Below, one piece after another: positions 43,919 to 53,027 of a stretch of DNA of 64,000 nt. Each line of letters starts with the position of its first letter. The first letter of the stretch is position 1. The stretch is taken from assembly GCA_003388555.1 (NCBI GenBank), contig QQVD01000042.1, positions 143,327 to 207,326 on the forward strand, read 5' to 3'. The stretch comes from Acidobacteriota bacterium (lineage in GTDB: Bacteria > Acidobacteriota > Thermoanaerobaculia > Multivoradales > Multivoraceae). The notes beneath the pieces were generated by a model. It worked only from the letters and a program-made list of their open reading frames with translations, made no database searches and was not told the origin of the DNA. Made by a program: the position numbers and the translations under genes.

Positions 43919-45829
43919 TCAGGATCCGTCGGCCGCCGGGAGTCCCAGCCTGCCGAGGGCCTCGCTGATCTCGTCGAGGATCGCCGGGTCGTCGATCGTC
44001 GCCGGCACCTTGTAGCTCTCGCCGTCGGCGATCTTCTTCATCGTGCCGCGCAGCACCTTGCCGGAGCGCGTCTTCGGCAACCGCTCGACCACCGTCGCCA
44101 GCTTGAACGAAGCCACCGGCCCGATGCGCTCGCGCACCGCCGCGATCACCTCGCCAACGATCGCGGCCGGCTCGCGACGGCAGCCGGCGTTGAGCACCAG
44201 CAGCCCCAGCGGCACCTCGCCCTTCAGCGGGTCGGCGACGCCGATGACGGCGGCCTCGGCGACGTCGGGATGGTCGGCGAGCACCTCCTCCATGGCGCCG
44301 GTCGACAGGCGGTGACCGGCGACGTTGATCAGGTCGTCGGTGCGGCTCATCACGAACACGTAGCCGTCCTCGTCGACGTAGCCGGCGTCGCCGGTGTCGT
44401 AAAAGCCCGGCTGGCGCTCGAGGTAGGAGCGCACGAACCCCTCGTCGTTCTGCCACAGGGTGGGCAGGCAGCCGGGCGGCAGCGGCAGTCTCAGGACGAT
44501 CGCCCCGATCTCGCCGCGCGGGCGCTCCTCGCCGCCTGAGCCGAGCACCCGGACGTCGTAGCCGGGCGCCGGCAGGCTCGGAGAGCCGTGCTTGATCGGC
44601 ATCAGGCCGAGGCCGGCGTAGTTCGCCACGATCGGCCAGCCGGTCTCGGTCTGCCACCAGTGGTCGATCACCGGTACGCCGAGCTTCTGCTCGGCCCACT
44701 GCAGGGTGTCGTGGTCGGCACGTTCGCCGGCCAGGAAGAGGGTGCGCAGACTCGACAGGTCGTGGCCCGCGATCAGGGCGCCCCCCGGGTCCTCGCGCTT
44801 GATGGCGCGGAACGCGGTCGGGGCGGTGAACAGTGCGTTGACCCGGTGCTCGGAGACCACCCGCCAGAAGGCGCCGGCGTCGGGTGTGCCGACCGGCTTG
44901 CCCTCGTAGAGCACGGTGGTGCATCCGTGCAGGAGCGGCGCGTAGACGATGTAGGAGTGGCCTACCACCCAGCCGATGTCGGAGGCGGCCCAGAACACGT
45001 CTCCCGGCCGCATGCCGTAGACGGCCTGCATGCTCCAGCGCAGCGCCACCATGTGACCGGCGTTGTCGCGCACCACGCCCTTGGGCACTCCCGTGGTGCC
45101 CGAGGTGTAGAGGATGTAGAGCGGAGCGTTGCCGTCGAGCGGTACGCAGTCGGCCGGCGACGCGGCCTGCAGCGCCTCGTCCCAGTCGACGGCGGTGATC
45201 GACGCCTCGAGGGTGGCGCGATGCTCCGGGCGCTGTAGCAGCAGGCAGTGGGAGGGCCGGTGCCTGGCGATCTCGAGGGCTCGCTGCAGCAGCGGCAGGT
45301 ACGGGATCACACGCTGGACCTCGATGCCGCAGGTGGCGGCGACCACCAGCTTCGGTTTGGCGTCTTCGATCCGGGTCGCCAGCTCACGAGCGGCGAAACC
45401 GCCGAAGACCACGGAGTGCACCGCGCCGATGCGAGCGCACGCCAGCATTGCGACGACCGCCTGCGGCACCATCGGCATGTAGATCAGCACCCGATCGCCG
45501 GTCTCGACCCCGAGCTCGCGCAGCGCGCCGGCGCAGCGCGCCGTCTCGTCGCGCAGCTCGGCGTAGCTGTAGCGGCGGCCCCGACCGGTGACCGGCGAGT
45601 CGTGGATCAGCGCGACACGATCCCCGTCACCCGCCGCGACGTGGCGGTCGAGGGCGTTGTGGCAGGTGTTGACGCGGCCTCCGGTGAACCAGCGCACCAG
45701 CGGCGTGCGCGCGTCGTCGAACACCCGGTCGTAGGGCTCGAACCAGTCGATGCCTCGAGCAGCCTCGGCCCAGAAGGCGTGGGGGTCGTCCTTCCACTGC
45801 TGGTAGACGGCGGGATAACGCGAGCTCAT
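43919..45829 (-). CDS. Propionyl-CoA/acetyl-CoA synthetase (PrpE-like)
   Basis: A 636-aa acyl-adenylate-forming enzyme that activates propionate or acetate with ATP and CoA. The signature P-loop is YTSGTTGVPKGV, the adenylate region is WWQTETGWPI, the hinge FYDTGDAGYVDEDGYVFVMSRTDD, and the acetylation-target lysine is in TRSGKVLRG. The N-terminal SSRYPAVYQQWKDDPHAFWAEAARGIDWFEPYDRVFDD fits PrpE better than Acs, and so does the GRVNTCHNALDRHV motif. GGAGG precedes the ATG. A TACACT -10-like hexamer on the minus strand (45868-45873) lies about 40 nt upstream. Confidence 0.9.
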   Translation of the reverse strand: MSSRYPAVYQQWKDDPHAFWAEAARGIDWFEPYDRVFDDARTPLVRWFTGGRVNTCHNALDRHVAAGDGDRVALIHDSPVTGRGRRYSYAELRDETARCAGALRELGVETGDRVLIYMPMVPQAVVAMLACARIGAVHSVVFGGFAARELATRIEDAKPKLVVAATCGIEVQRVIPYLPLLQRALEIARHRPSHCLLLQRPEHRATLEASITAVDWDEALQAASPADCVPLDGNAPLYILYTSGTTGVPKGVVRDNAGHMVALRWSMQAVYGMRPGDVFWAASDIGWVVGHSYIVYAPLLHGCTTVLYEGKPVGTPDAGAFWRVVSEHRVNALFTAPTAFRAIKREDPGGALIAGHDLSSLRTLFLAGERADHDTLQWAEQKLGVPVIDHWWQTETGWPIVANYAGLGLMPIKHGSPSLPAPGYDVRVLGSGGEERPRGEIGAIVLRLPLPPGCLPTLWQNDEGFVRSYLERQPGFYDTGDAGYVDEDGYVFVMSRTDDLINVAGHRLSTGAMEEVLADHPDVAEAAVIGVADPLKGEVPLGLLVLNAGCRREPAAIVGEVIAAVRERIGPVASFKLATVVERLPKTRSGKVLRGTMKKIADGESYKVPATIDDPAILDEISEALGRLGLPAADGS

Positions 45830-45867
45830 GGACCGATCCTCCGAAGACGCGGATCTGCGCAGGGGCG

Positions 45868-45916
45868 AGTGTAGCGGCGGCCAGCGGCACGTCGGCGGTC
45901 CCGGCCGAAGTAGAGT
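45868..45916. promoter_or_regulatory. Divergent -10-like elements between the acyl-CoA synthetase and polB
   Basis: TACACT on the minus strand (45868-45873) faces the synthetase gene. TAGAGT on the plus strand (45911-45916) ends 6 nt before the polB GTG, which has no Shine-Dalgarno box, suggesting a leaderless transcript for polB. Confidence 0.4.
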
Positions 45917-45922
45917 CGCCGG

Positions 45923-48403
45923 GTGAGCACCAGGGTGGTCGGCCTGATCCTGCAACCCACCTACCGGGTCGAGGCGGGGCGCGCGGTGCCGCTGTACTGG
46001 GGGCGCGACGTCGAGGGCCGCAGCTTCCTGGTGCGACTACCGAGCGCTCCGCGACCGTGCTTCTGGGTGCGTCGTGAGGAGGCGCGGCATCGGGTTCTCG
46101 ATTCGTCGGGTGTGCTCGACGTCCGCGATGAGGAGGCGCGTCGGGCGATCGACGGCGGTGCCCTGGCGCGGGTCGACGTCGAGCTGCCGCGCGACGTACC
46201 GCCGCTGCGCGAGAGGCTGCACGAGGACGGCGTCGAGACCTTCGAGGCCGACGTGCGCTACGCCCTCAGGCACCTGATCGATCGTGGTGTGCGCGGCGCG
46301 GTGGAGATCCATGGCGAGGTCGAGTCGGCGGCGAAGGACGGGCGCTGGCGCGCGGACCGGGTGTTCGTCGACCCCGAGCTGCTCCCGGTGCCCTCCACCC
46401 GGCCGCTCGACTTCGATCTCCGCATCGTCTCGCTCGACATCGAGACCGACTGGCGCAGCGGCGAGATCCTCTCGATCGGCCTGGTCGGCACCGACGTCGA
46501 CGAGGTGATCGTGCGACGGGGCCGGCAGGAGGACGAGGGTGCCCGCGCGCACACGCCGCTGGCCGGCGCCGTGCTCGTGGCCGACGAGCGCGAGCTGCTG
46601 CGGACCTTCGCGGATCGGCTGCGGGAGATCGACCCGGACGTCGTCACCGGCTGGTCGGTGATCGACTTCGACTTCGCGACGATCCTGCGGCGTGCCGAGC
46701 GGCTCGGAGTCAGGCTGCGTGTCGGCCGGGCACCGGGCGCGATGGCTCTGGCGCGTGGGCGCTCGCGCCGCCAGGCGTCGCGGATCCGGATTCCCGGGAG
46801 GGTGGTGCTCGATGGCCCGACGCTGCTGCGTTCGTCCTTCATCCGCACCGAGCGCTACGGCCTCGACCACGTGGCGCGACAGGTGCTCGGTGAGGGCAAG
46901 ACGCTGCACGGGCCGGGTCGCGCCGACACCATCGTGCACTGGTTCGAGCACCGTCGTCAGGAGTTCGTCGACTACAACCGCACCGACTGCCGCCTGGTGC
47001 TCGAGATCCTCGAGGCTCTGGGCCTGGTGCAGTTGTCGATCGCCCGCAGCCGGATGACCGGTCTGCCGATCGACCGGGTCTCGTCCTCGATCGGGGCCTT
47101 CGAGTACCTCTATCTCGGCGAGCTGGGCCGTCGCGGCTACGCAGCGCCGAGCGTGCTGCGCGGCAGGGCCGGGGGCACGGTGGGTGGCGGCGCGGTGCTG
47201 ACGCCGCGACCCGGCCTGCACCGCGACGTCGTGGTGCTGGACTTCCGAAGCCTCTATCCGTCGATCATGCGCACCTTCCAGATCGACCCCCTGGCGCACG
47301 CGCTCGGCGCCGCCGCGGCCGAGGAGGACACCATCCGGGCGCCGAACGGAGCCAGGTTCCTGCGTGGCGAGGGCGTGCTGCCACGGCTGCTGGCCGAGCT
47401 CTTCCCGCTGCGCGCCGCGGCGAAGCAGGCCGGCGACGAGATCACCAGCACCGCGATCAAGATCCTGATGAACTCCTTCTTCGGAGTGCTCGGCGCGCCG
47501 TCCTGCCGTTTCTTCGATCTCGAGATCAGCAACGCCATCACCAGCTTCGGTCGCGAGCTGCTGCACTGGACCCGCGATCGGGTGGAGGAGCTCGGCCATC
47601 CGGTGCTCTACGGTGACACCGACAGCCTCTTCATCGGGCTGGGCGAGAGCCGCTCCGGCAGTGCGGCGAGCGACTCCGAGGCGGTGAGCCGCAGGGCACG
47701 CCGGCTGGTCGCGCGACTCAACCGCGAGCTGTCGAGCCACGTGACCGACACCTGGGGAGTCGACAGTCACCTCGAGCTCGAGTGGGAGAAGCACTACCTC
47801 CGGCTCTTCCTGCCGCCGCTGCGTCACAGCGCCGAGGGAGCGGCCAAGAAGTACGTCGGCCTGCGGCGTGTCGCGGCATCCGAGGCCGACGCCGAGGCCG
47901 GCGCCGAGGCGACGACGCGGGTCGAGTTCGTCGGTCTCGAAGCCGTGCGGCGTGACTGGACCGATCTGGCGCGTCGGGCGCAGCGCGAGCTCTACAGGCT
48001 GCTGTTCGACGACCGTCCGGTGGAGGAGTTCCTGGCCAGTGAGGCACGCGCAGTGCGTTGCGGCGAGCGGGACGACCAGCTCGTCTATCGCAAGGCGCTG
48101 CGCAAGGACCTCGGCGACTACACTGCCAATGCGCCGCACGTCGTCGCCGCGCGCCGGCTCAGCGAGCGCGGCGAGGAGGCAGGCGAGGTCGTCGAGTACG
48201 TGATGACCCGAGGTGGGCCCGAGCCGCTGGCCTCTGCCAACGCCGCCGGTCGGGTCGGCGCAGGCTTCGAGATCGGTTTCGAGATCGACTACGAGCACTA
48301 CGTGCAGCGGCAGCTGCGTCCGATCGCCGAGCCGGTGCTCGATCTGCTGGACCTGCGCTTCGAGCGGGTGATCGGCGACGACCGTCAGCTCGATCTGTTC
48401 TGA
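45923..48403 (+). CDS. polB: Family B DNA polymerase (Pol II type)
   Basis: An 826-aa polymerase. The 3'-5' exonuclease motif I is LDIETDW (about Asp 172, Glu 174), followed by WSVIDFDFATIL (exo II) and VDYNRTDCRLVLEIL (exo III). Polymerase motifs are DFRSLYPSIM (motif A, about 440-448), KILMNSFFGVLG (motif B) and YGDTDSLF (motif C, about 563-570). The N-terminal YWGRDVEGRSFLVRLP and C-terminal DYEHYVQRQLRPIAEPVLD are typical of bacterial Pol II, used in replication restart and translesion synthesis. Length is close to E. coli PolB (783 aa). The GTG start lacks a ribosome-binding site. Confidence 0.95.
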   Translation: MSTRVVGLILQPTYRVEAGRAVPLYWGRDVEGRSFLVRLPSAPRPCFWVRREEARHRVLDSSGVLDVRDEEARRAIDGGALARVDVELPRDVPPLRERLHEDGVETFEADVRYALRHLIDRGVRGAVEIHGEVESAAKDGRWRADRVFVDPELLPVPSTRPLDFDLRIVSLDIETDWRSGEILSIGLVGTDVDEVIVRRGRQEDEGARAHTPLAGAVLVADERELLRTFADRLREIDPDVVTGWSVIDFDFATILRRAERLGVRLRVGRAPGAMALARGRSRRQASRIRIPGRVVLDGPTLLRSSFIRTERYGLDHVARQVLGEGKTLHGPGRADTIVHWFEHRRQEFVDYNRTDCRLVLEILEALGLVQLSIARSRMTGLPIDRVSSSIGAFEYLYLGELGRRGYAAPSVLRGRAGGTVGGGAVLTPRPGLHRDVVVLDFRSLYPSIMRTFQIDPLAHALGAAAAEEDTIRAPNGARFLRGEGVLPRLLAELFPLRAAAKQAGDEITSTAIKILMNSFFGVLGAPSCRFFDLEISNAITSFGRELLHWTRDRVEELGHPVLYGDTDSLFIGLGESRSGSAASDSEAVSRRARRLVARLNRELSSHVTDTWGVDSHLELEWEKHYLRLFLPPLRHSAEGAAKKYVGLRRVAASEADAEAGAEATTRVEFVGLEAVRRDWTDLARRAQRELYRLLFDDRPVEEFLASEARAVRCGERDDQLVYRKALRKDLGDYTANAPHVVAARRLSERGEEAGEVVEYVMTRGGPEPLASANAAGRVGAGFEIGFEIDYEHYVQRQLRPIAEPVLDLLDLRFERVIGDDRQLDLF

Positions 48404-48535
48404 AGGTCCGACCGCCCGGCGGTGAAGAGAGCTACAGCGATGAGCAGCGAGTCCAGGGCGCCGCCGCATCCGAGCCCGCGGGCGCCGCCGAAGGCGTCGT
48501 CGAGCATCCGATCCAACCGAGAAGGAGCTGCACAC

Positions 48536-48934
48536 ATGATCTTCACCAAGGCGTTCGTCGGTTCGCTGGCGGTCTTCCTGGTCCTCGACCTGCTCTGGCT
48601 GCGGGTGATCACCCGTGACTACTACCCGCGCCAGATCGGCCACCTGATGGCAGAGAATGCCCAGCTCGGCGCTGCGGCGGTGTTCTACCTCGTCTATCTG
48701 CTCGGGCTGGTCCACCTCGCGGTGCTGCCGGCGGTGCGTGGTGGTGGCTGGAGCGAGGCGGCGCTGAGTGGCGCGGTGCTCGGACTCGTCGCCTACGGCA
48801 CCTACGGCTTCACCAACCTGGCCGTGCTGAGGGAGTGGCCGCTGGCGATGACGCTCGTCGACACCGCCTGGGGTGTGGTGTTGACCGGGCTCGCTTCGCT
48901 GGGAGGGTTCTGGGCGGCGCAGTGGGGTCGGTGA
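48536..48934 (+). CDS. DUF2177 family membrane protein
   Basis: A 132-aa protein with four membrane helices (residues about 5-24, 45-62, 75-95, 105-125). It has the DUF2177 pattern: LDLLWLRVITRDYY at the first helix, with IGHLM, then AYGTYGFTNLAVLREWPLAMTLVDTAWGVVLT. AAGGAG lies 8 nt before the ATG. It lies 132 bases after polB on the same strand, with its own ribosome-binding site. The function of the family is unknown. Confidence 0.85.
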   Translation: MIFTKAFVGSLAVFLVLDLLWLRVITRDYYPRQIGHLMAENAQLGAAAVFYLVYLLGLVHLAVLPAVRGGGWSEAALSGAVLGLVAYGTYGFTNLAVLREWPLAMTLVDTAWGVVLTGLASLGGFWAAQWGR

Positions 48935-48989
48935 CCGTGGTCTCGCCGGTAGGTTTCGTCGCACCGGAGGCGCGAAATGATATAGCCTA

Positions 48990-49005
48990 GTAAAACTAGT
49001 TTTAC
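48990..49005. promoter_or_regulatory. Perfect 16-bp AT-rich palindrome upstream of the SBP-kinase operon
   Basis: GTAAAACTAGTTTTAC reads the same on both strands. It sits in an AT-rich island (about 48976-49006, with TATAGCCT just ahead) within very GC-rich DNA, 51 nt before the ATG at 49056. This is what an operator with the promoter's -10 next to it would look like. Confidence 0.6.
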
Positions 49006-49055
49006 CTCGGAGTCCGGGAGCATTTCCAGGAGTCGAGCCAAGGAGTCCCTGCAGC

Positions 49056-50126
49056 ATGCGCCAGTCAACGCCCGCGTGGTCGAGCGACCATGGGCACCCG
49101 TCGATCGTGGCGCCAGCCACTGCGCCGGCGCAGGCGTCGCCCGACGGACGGTCGCAGCGCTGGCACGCTCGGCTCGTCCTCGCCTTGCTCTTGTGCTGCC
49201 TCGCGACTCAGGTCGGTTGTGGCCGCCGCGAAGAGCCGCTGCGTGTCGCCGTCCTGCTCTGGCCGCCCTACGAGACGGCGATCCTGGCGCGCGAGCTCGG
49301 GCTGCTGGATCCGGCGCGGGTCGAGCTGGTCGACTACCGCTCGCCGGCGGTGGCGATCCGCGACTACCGCAACGGAGTGGTCGACGTCGCTGCCGTGACC
49401 CTCAACTACGTGCTGCGGGTCGCCGAGGCCGAGCCCGGCCAGCGCATCGTCCTCTCGATCGACGAGTCGATCGGCGGCGACGTGGTCATGGCGCGACCGG
49501 AGATCTCCGACATCCGATCGCTGCGGGGTCGCCGCGTCGGAGTCGAGGCGAGCGCGCTCGGTGCCTACGTCCTGGCCCGCGCGCTCGAAGAATCGGAGAT
49601 GACGGCGAGCGATATCGAGGTCGTGCCAGTCGACCTCTCGGAGCACGAGGCGCTCTACCGCGACGGGCAGATCGACGCGGTGACCACCTACGAGCCGATC
49701 GCCACCCGGTTGAGGGGGATGGGAGCGCACGCGATCTTCGACAGCGGCGACCTCCGCGGCGAGGTGTACGACGTCCTGGTCACCACCGCCGACGTGCTCG
49801 AGCGGCGCGAGGACGACCTGCGCCATCTGGTGACCGGGTGGCTGCTCGCCGTCGAGCACTTCGAGCAGGATCCGATGGGTGCGGCGGCGGTCATGTCGCG
49901 GCGCGAGCCCATGGGCCCGGCAGAGTTCCTCGAGATCCTGGCCGCCTCAGCCGAGTTGCACGACCTCGAGGACAACCGTCGGCTGCTGACCGGCGAGGCC
50001 TCGGAGATGCGGGTGGCTCTTCGGCGCGTCTACGAGGCGTCCCGCCGCTTCGGGCTGCTGGCCGAGGAGCTCGAGCTCGAGGGAATGGTCACCGACCTGC
50101 TGCTGTCACCCGAGGATGTACGTTGA
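49056..50126 (+). CDS. Periplasmic solute-binding lipoprotein (NMT1/SsuA-like), probable sensor partner
   Basis: A 356-aa lipoprotein (hydrophobic helix LVLALLLCCLATQVGC, Cys about 55). The mature part is a type II solute-binding fold of the NMT1/SsuA family: LRVAVLLWPPYETAILARELGLL, VELVDYRSPAVAIRDYRNGVVDVAAVTL, LRGRRVGVEASALGAYVLARAL and IDAVTTYEPIATRL. Such proteins usually feed ABC importers of thiamine precursors, sulfonates or nitrate. No permease or ATPase is adjacent; instead its stop overlaps the start of a hybrid sensor kinase (TTGA), so it may serve as the kinase's ligand-binding partner. AAGGAG precedes the ATG by 10 nt. Confidence 0.85.
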   Translation: MRQSTPAWSSDHGHPSIVAPATAPAQASPDGRSQRWHARLVLALLLCCLATQVGCGRREEPLRVAVLLWPPYETAILARELGLLDPARVELVDYRSPAVAIRDYRNGVVDVAAVTLNYVLRVAEAEPGQRIVLSIDESIGGDVVMARPEISDIRSLRGRRVGVEASALGAYVLARALEESEMTASDIEVVPVDLSEHEALYRDGQIDAVTTYEPIATRLRGMGAHAIFDSGDLRGEVYDVLVTTADVLERREDDLRHLVTGWLLAVEHFEQDPMGAAAVMSRREPMGPAEFLEILAASAELHDLEDNRRLLTGEASEMRVALRRVYEASRRFGLLAEELELEGMVTDLLLSPEDVR

Positions 50127-52441
50127 GACGGGTTCGGCGCATCGCCCTGTCGCTGCGCGTGCTGCTGCCGGCCGTGGTGCTGGTGCTCGGCCTGGTGATC
50201 GTGCTGTTCGCCACGGCGAGCGAGCGCATCGACAGCCGCCACCGGGCGGTGCGCCGGGCGGTCGAGGACCTGGCGACGACCAAGAGCTTCGTGTCCAACG
50301 AGATCGAGACGGCGCTGCGCCGTGACGACGAGGACAAGCTCCGCTCGACCATCGAAGCGATTCCGCGCCACCGGGACATCGTCGCCGCGCTGCTCGTCGA
50401 TCCGGGGGGCCGGATCGTCTTCGCCACGCAGTACCAGTTGGAGGGCCGGTCGCTCGGGGAGACGCGTTTCGCGCGCTGGCAGGAGGCGGTCGGCCGCTCG
50501 GCGCGGCAGAACATCTCCGTGAGGGTCGAGGACGAGGAGAGAGACCACCTGATCGACATCAGTCCGCTCTCCTGGTTGCTCGAGCCCGGCGAGCTGCTGG
50601 CGTCCAGGCGTGGCGTCCTCATCATCGAGTACGACCTGCAGGCCGCCTTCGTGGACACGGTGGACGACGCCCGCCGTCGCCTGCTGGTGTTGATAGCCAT
50701 CGTGGTGCTGGCCACCGTGGCGACGATGGTCCTGCTGCACGAGCTCGTCCTCGTCCGGCTCGACGAGGTCGCGCGCTACGCCGCGGCCGGGCCGACCGGG
50801 CCGCCGCTGCCGCCGGCCCGCGGCGTTCTCTCGGACGAGATCAGTCAGATCCGGGTCGCCTTCAGCGAGGCGCAGGCCGAGGCACGCAGGCGGCTCCTGG
50901 CGCTGCAGGTCAGCGAGCAGCGATTCCGCAACATCGTCGAGGGCAGCTCGGACTGGGTCTTCGAGACCAACAGCGATGGGGCGATCACCTTCACCAACCA
51001 CGGCTGCCTGCGCGTCGTCGGCCTGCCGGCCGACGCGGTGCTGGGCCGTCGCCTCACCTCCTTCTTCCTGCCGACGCACCACGAGGTGCTGCCGCCGAAC
51101 TGCCCGACGGAGCGCCGCGAGCACGCCGAGCTCGAGCTGGCCGGCGGCGAGGGTCGGCGGTTCGTGCGACTAGTCCTGCAGCCGGCCGGCGGCAAGGGAG
51201 CGCCGCGGGCCTACCACGGCGTCTGCACCGACATCACCGAGAGCCGTCGCCTGCAGCAGATGCAGCGGCAGTCCCAGAAGCTGGAGCTCGTGGGCCAGCT
51301 CGCCGGCGGCGTGGCCCACGACTACAACAACCTGGTGGCGGTGATGCTGGGACACTGCGAGCTGCTGCTGCTCGACGGCGAGCTGACCGAGAGCCAGCGT
51401 GAGTCCGTCGAGGAGATCCTCGAGTGCTGCCAGCGCTCGGCCGAGCTCACTCGGCGGCTGCTGGCCTTCGGACGGCGCCAGGTCGTCGAGCCGCGTCTGG
51501 TCGATCTCCGCGACGTGGTGCTCGATGCCGGTCGCTTCCTGCGCCGTCTGGTGGCGTCGAACGTGCGCCTGTCGTGCTCCTGCGGTGACGAGCCGCTGTG
51601 GGTGCGCGCCGATCCGGCCCAGCTCGAGCAGGTGATCATCAATCTGGTGATCAACGCGCGCGACGCGATGCCGGATGGTGGCGCGGTGGAGATCTCCTGC
51701 CGTCGCCCGGTGTCTCCCGAGACCGGCCACGACGACTCGCCTGGTGCCTTGGCGCAGATCGAGGTGCGCGACGAGGGTTGCGGGATGGACGAAGCGACCC
51801 TGGAGCGAGTGTTCGAGCCGTTCTTCACCACCAAGCCCTCGGGCAAGGGCACCGGGCTGGGACTCTCGACCGCTCTGGGTATCGTCGAACAGGCCGGCGG
51901 AACGATGTCCGTGCAATCGCGCGTCGGCGAGGGGACACGGGTGACGGTGACGCTGCCACTGAGCCCAGAGGCGCCGGCGTCGCTGATCGCCGTCGGCACG
52001 GCGTTCGTTCCGCCCGCGACAGGCAACGAGGAGATCCTGGTGGTGGACGACCGGGAGGATCTGCTCGGCCTGATCGGCACCGCGCTCAGTGGAATCGGCT
52101 ATCGGGTACGCAAGGCGAGCTCCTCCGAGCAGGCCCTCGAGGAGGTGGCCGCCAGCCTGCCGGATCTGGCGCTGGTCGACGTCATGCTGGCAGAGGGCAC
52201 CGGGATCGAGCTGGGCCGTCGGCTGCACGAACGCTGGCCGCAGCTGCCGGTCGTCTACATGTCGGGCTACGCGGCTCAGCTCGAGCGCGAAGGCAGGCTG
52301 CAGGCCGGTGTGAACTACCTGTGCAAGCCGTTCACCCTGGCCGAGCTGGCCGGTTTCGTCCGTGGTGCGCTCGACGGTCGGCAGACGGATGCCGAGCGCC
52401 GCCGCGAGAGCAGCACCGACCCGGCTACAGCCAGCCCTTGA
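50123..52441 (+). CDS. Hybrid sensor histidine kinase (sensor, PAS, HisKA, HATPase, receiver)
   Basis: A 772-aa protein with TTG start overlapping the previous stop (TTGA). It has a membrane helix (about 8-30), an extracytoplasmic region (31-180) with SIEAIPRHRDIVAALLVDPGGRIVFAT, a second helix (about 191-212), a linker, then PAS (about 265-375, FRNIVEGSSDWVFETNSDGAITFTN), HisKA with VAHDYNN (His 399), HATPase (NLVINARDAMPDGG, GCGMDEATLERVFEPFFTT, GTGLGLST) and a C-terminal receiver (VDDRED ... LALVDVML, Asp about 686). The last 17 bases overlap, tail to tail, the response-regulator gene on the other strand. Signal unknown, possibly detected via the SBP encoded just upstream. Confidence 0.92.
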   Translation: MRRVRRIALSLRVLLPAVVLVLGLVIVLFATASERIDSRHRAVRRAVEDLATTKSFVSNEIETALRRDDEDKLRSTIEAIPRHRDIVAALLVDPGGRIVFATQYQLEGRSLGETRFARWQEAVGRSARQNISVRVEDEERDHLIDISPLSWLLEPGELLASRRGVLIIEYDLQAAFVDTVDDARRRLLVLIAIVVLATVATMVLLHELVLVRLDEVARYAAAGPTGPPLPPARGVLSDEISQIRVAFSEAQAEARRRLLALQVSEQRFRNIVEGSSDWVFETNSDGAITFTNHGCLRVVGLPADAVLGRRLTSFFLPTHHEVLPPNCPTERREHAELELAGGEGRRFVRLVLQPAGGKGAPRAYHGVCTDITESRRLQQMQRQSQKLELVGQLAGGVAHDYNNLVAVMLGHCELLLLDGELTESQRESVEEILECCQRSAELTRRLLAFGRRQVVEPRLVDLRDVVLDAGRFLRRLVASNVRLSCSCGDEPLWVRADPAQLEQVIINLVINARDAMPDGGAVEISCRRPVSPETGHDDSPGALAQIEVRDEGCGMDEATLERVFEPFFTTKPSGKGTGLGLSTALGIVEQAGGTMSVQSRVGEGTRVTVTLPLSPEAPASLIAVGTAFVPPATGNEEILVVDDREDLLGLIGTALSGIGYRVRKASSSEQALEEVAASLPDLALVDVMLAEGTGIELGRRLHERWPQLPVVYMSGYAAQLEREGRLQAGVNYLCKPFTLAELAGFVRGALDGRQTDAERRRESSTDPATASP

Positions 52442-53027
52442 CCCCGGCGATGCGGGCGGCCTCGGCCCGGTTCTCGGCGCCGATCTTCTGGATCGCCTCG
52501 CTGAGGTAGTTGCGCACCGTTCCCTCCGAGAGGTGCACCCGCTCGGCGATGCGCGCCGTGCTCAGACCCTCTCCGGCCAGACGCAGCACCTGGCGCTCAC
52601 GGTCCGAGAGCGGATCCGCGGTGGTCCAGGCCTCCTGAGCCAGCTCCGGGTCGATGGCGCGGCCGCCGGCGACGACGCGTCGCAGGGCCTCGGCCAACTC
52701 CTCGGCGGGGGAGTCCTTGAGCAGGTAGCCGGAGGCGCCGGCCTCGAGGGCGCGACGCAGGTAACCCGGGCGCGCGAAGGTGGTGACGATGACGACCTTC
52801 GACTCCGGGAGCTGCTGGCGAACCGCCGTCGCCAGCTCGAGGCCGGTCATCTCGGGCATCTCGATGTCGGTGAGCACCAGGTCGGGCCTGAGCTCGAGAG
52901 CCTGCTCGAGCGCCCTGCGGCCGTCCTCCGCCCGTCCGACGACCGCGATGTCCGGCTCGATCTCGAGCAGGGCGGCGAGCGCTCCCAGCACAAGTCCCTG
53001 GTCTTCGGCGATCAGGATGCGGATCAA
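52425..53027 (-). CDS. NarL/DesR-type response regulator
   Basis: A 200-aa protein: receiver domain (1-120) with phosphorylatable Asp 54 (LVLTDIEMPEM), and a LuxR-type helix-turn-helix (about 140-195, LSDRERQVLRLAGEGLSTARIAERVHLSEGTVRNYLSEAIQKIG). It is the partner of the DesK-like kinase upstream (ATGA overlap, 53024-53027) and probably regulates the ABC-2 exporter genes of the same strand. Its 3' end overlaps the hybrid kinase by 17 bases, convergently. Confidence 0.94.
   Translation of the reverse strand: MIRILIAEDQGLVLGALAALLEIEPDIAVVGRAEDGRRALEQALELRPDLVLTDIEMPEMTGLELATAVRQQLPESKVVIVTTFARPGYLRRALEAGASGYLLKDSPAEELAEALRRVVAGGRAIDPELAQEAWTTADPLSDRERQVLRLAGEGLSTARIAERVHLSEGTVRNYLSEAIQKIGAENRAEAARIAGVKGWL

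Noticed and set aside
46037..49120. A 1027-codon minus-strand open frame opposite polB
   Set aside because: High GC leaves antisense frames open; polB on the plus strand has all polymerase and exonuclease motifs in order, while this frame has none.
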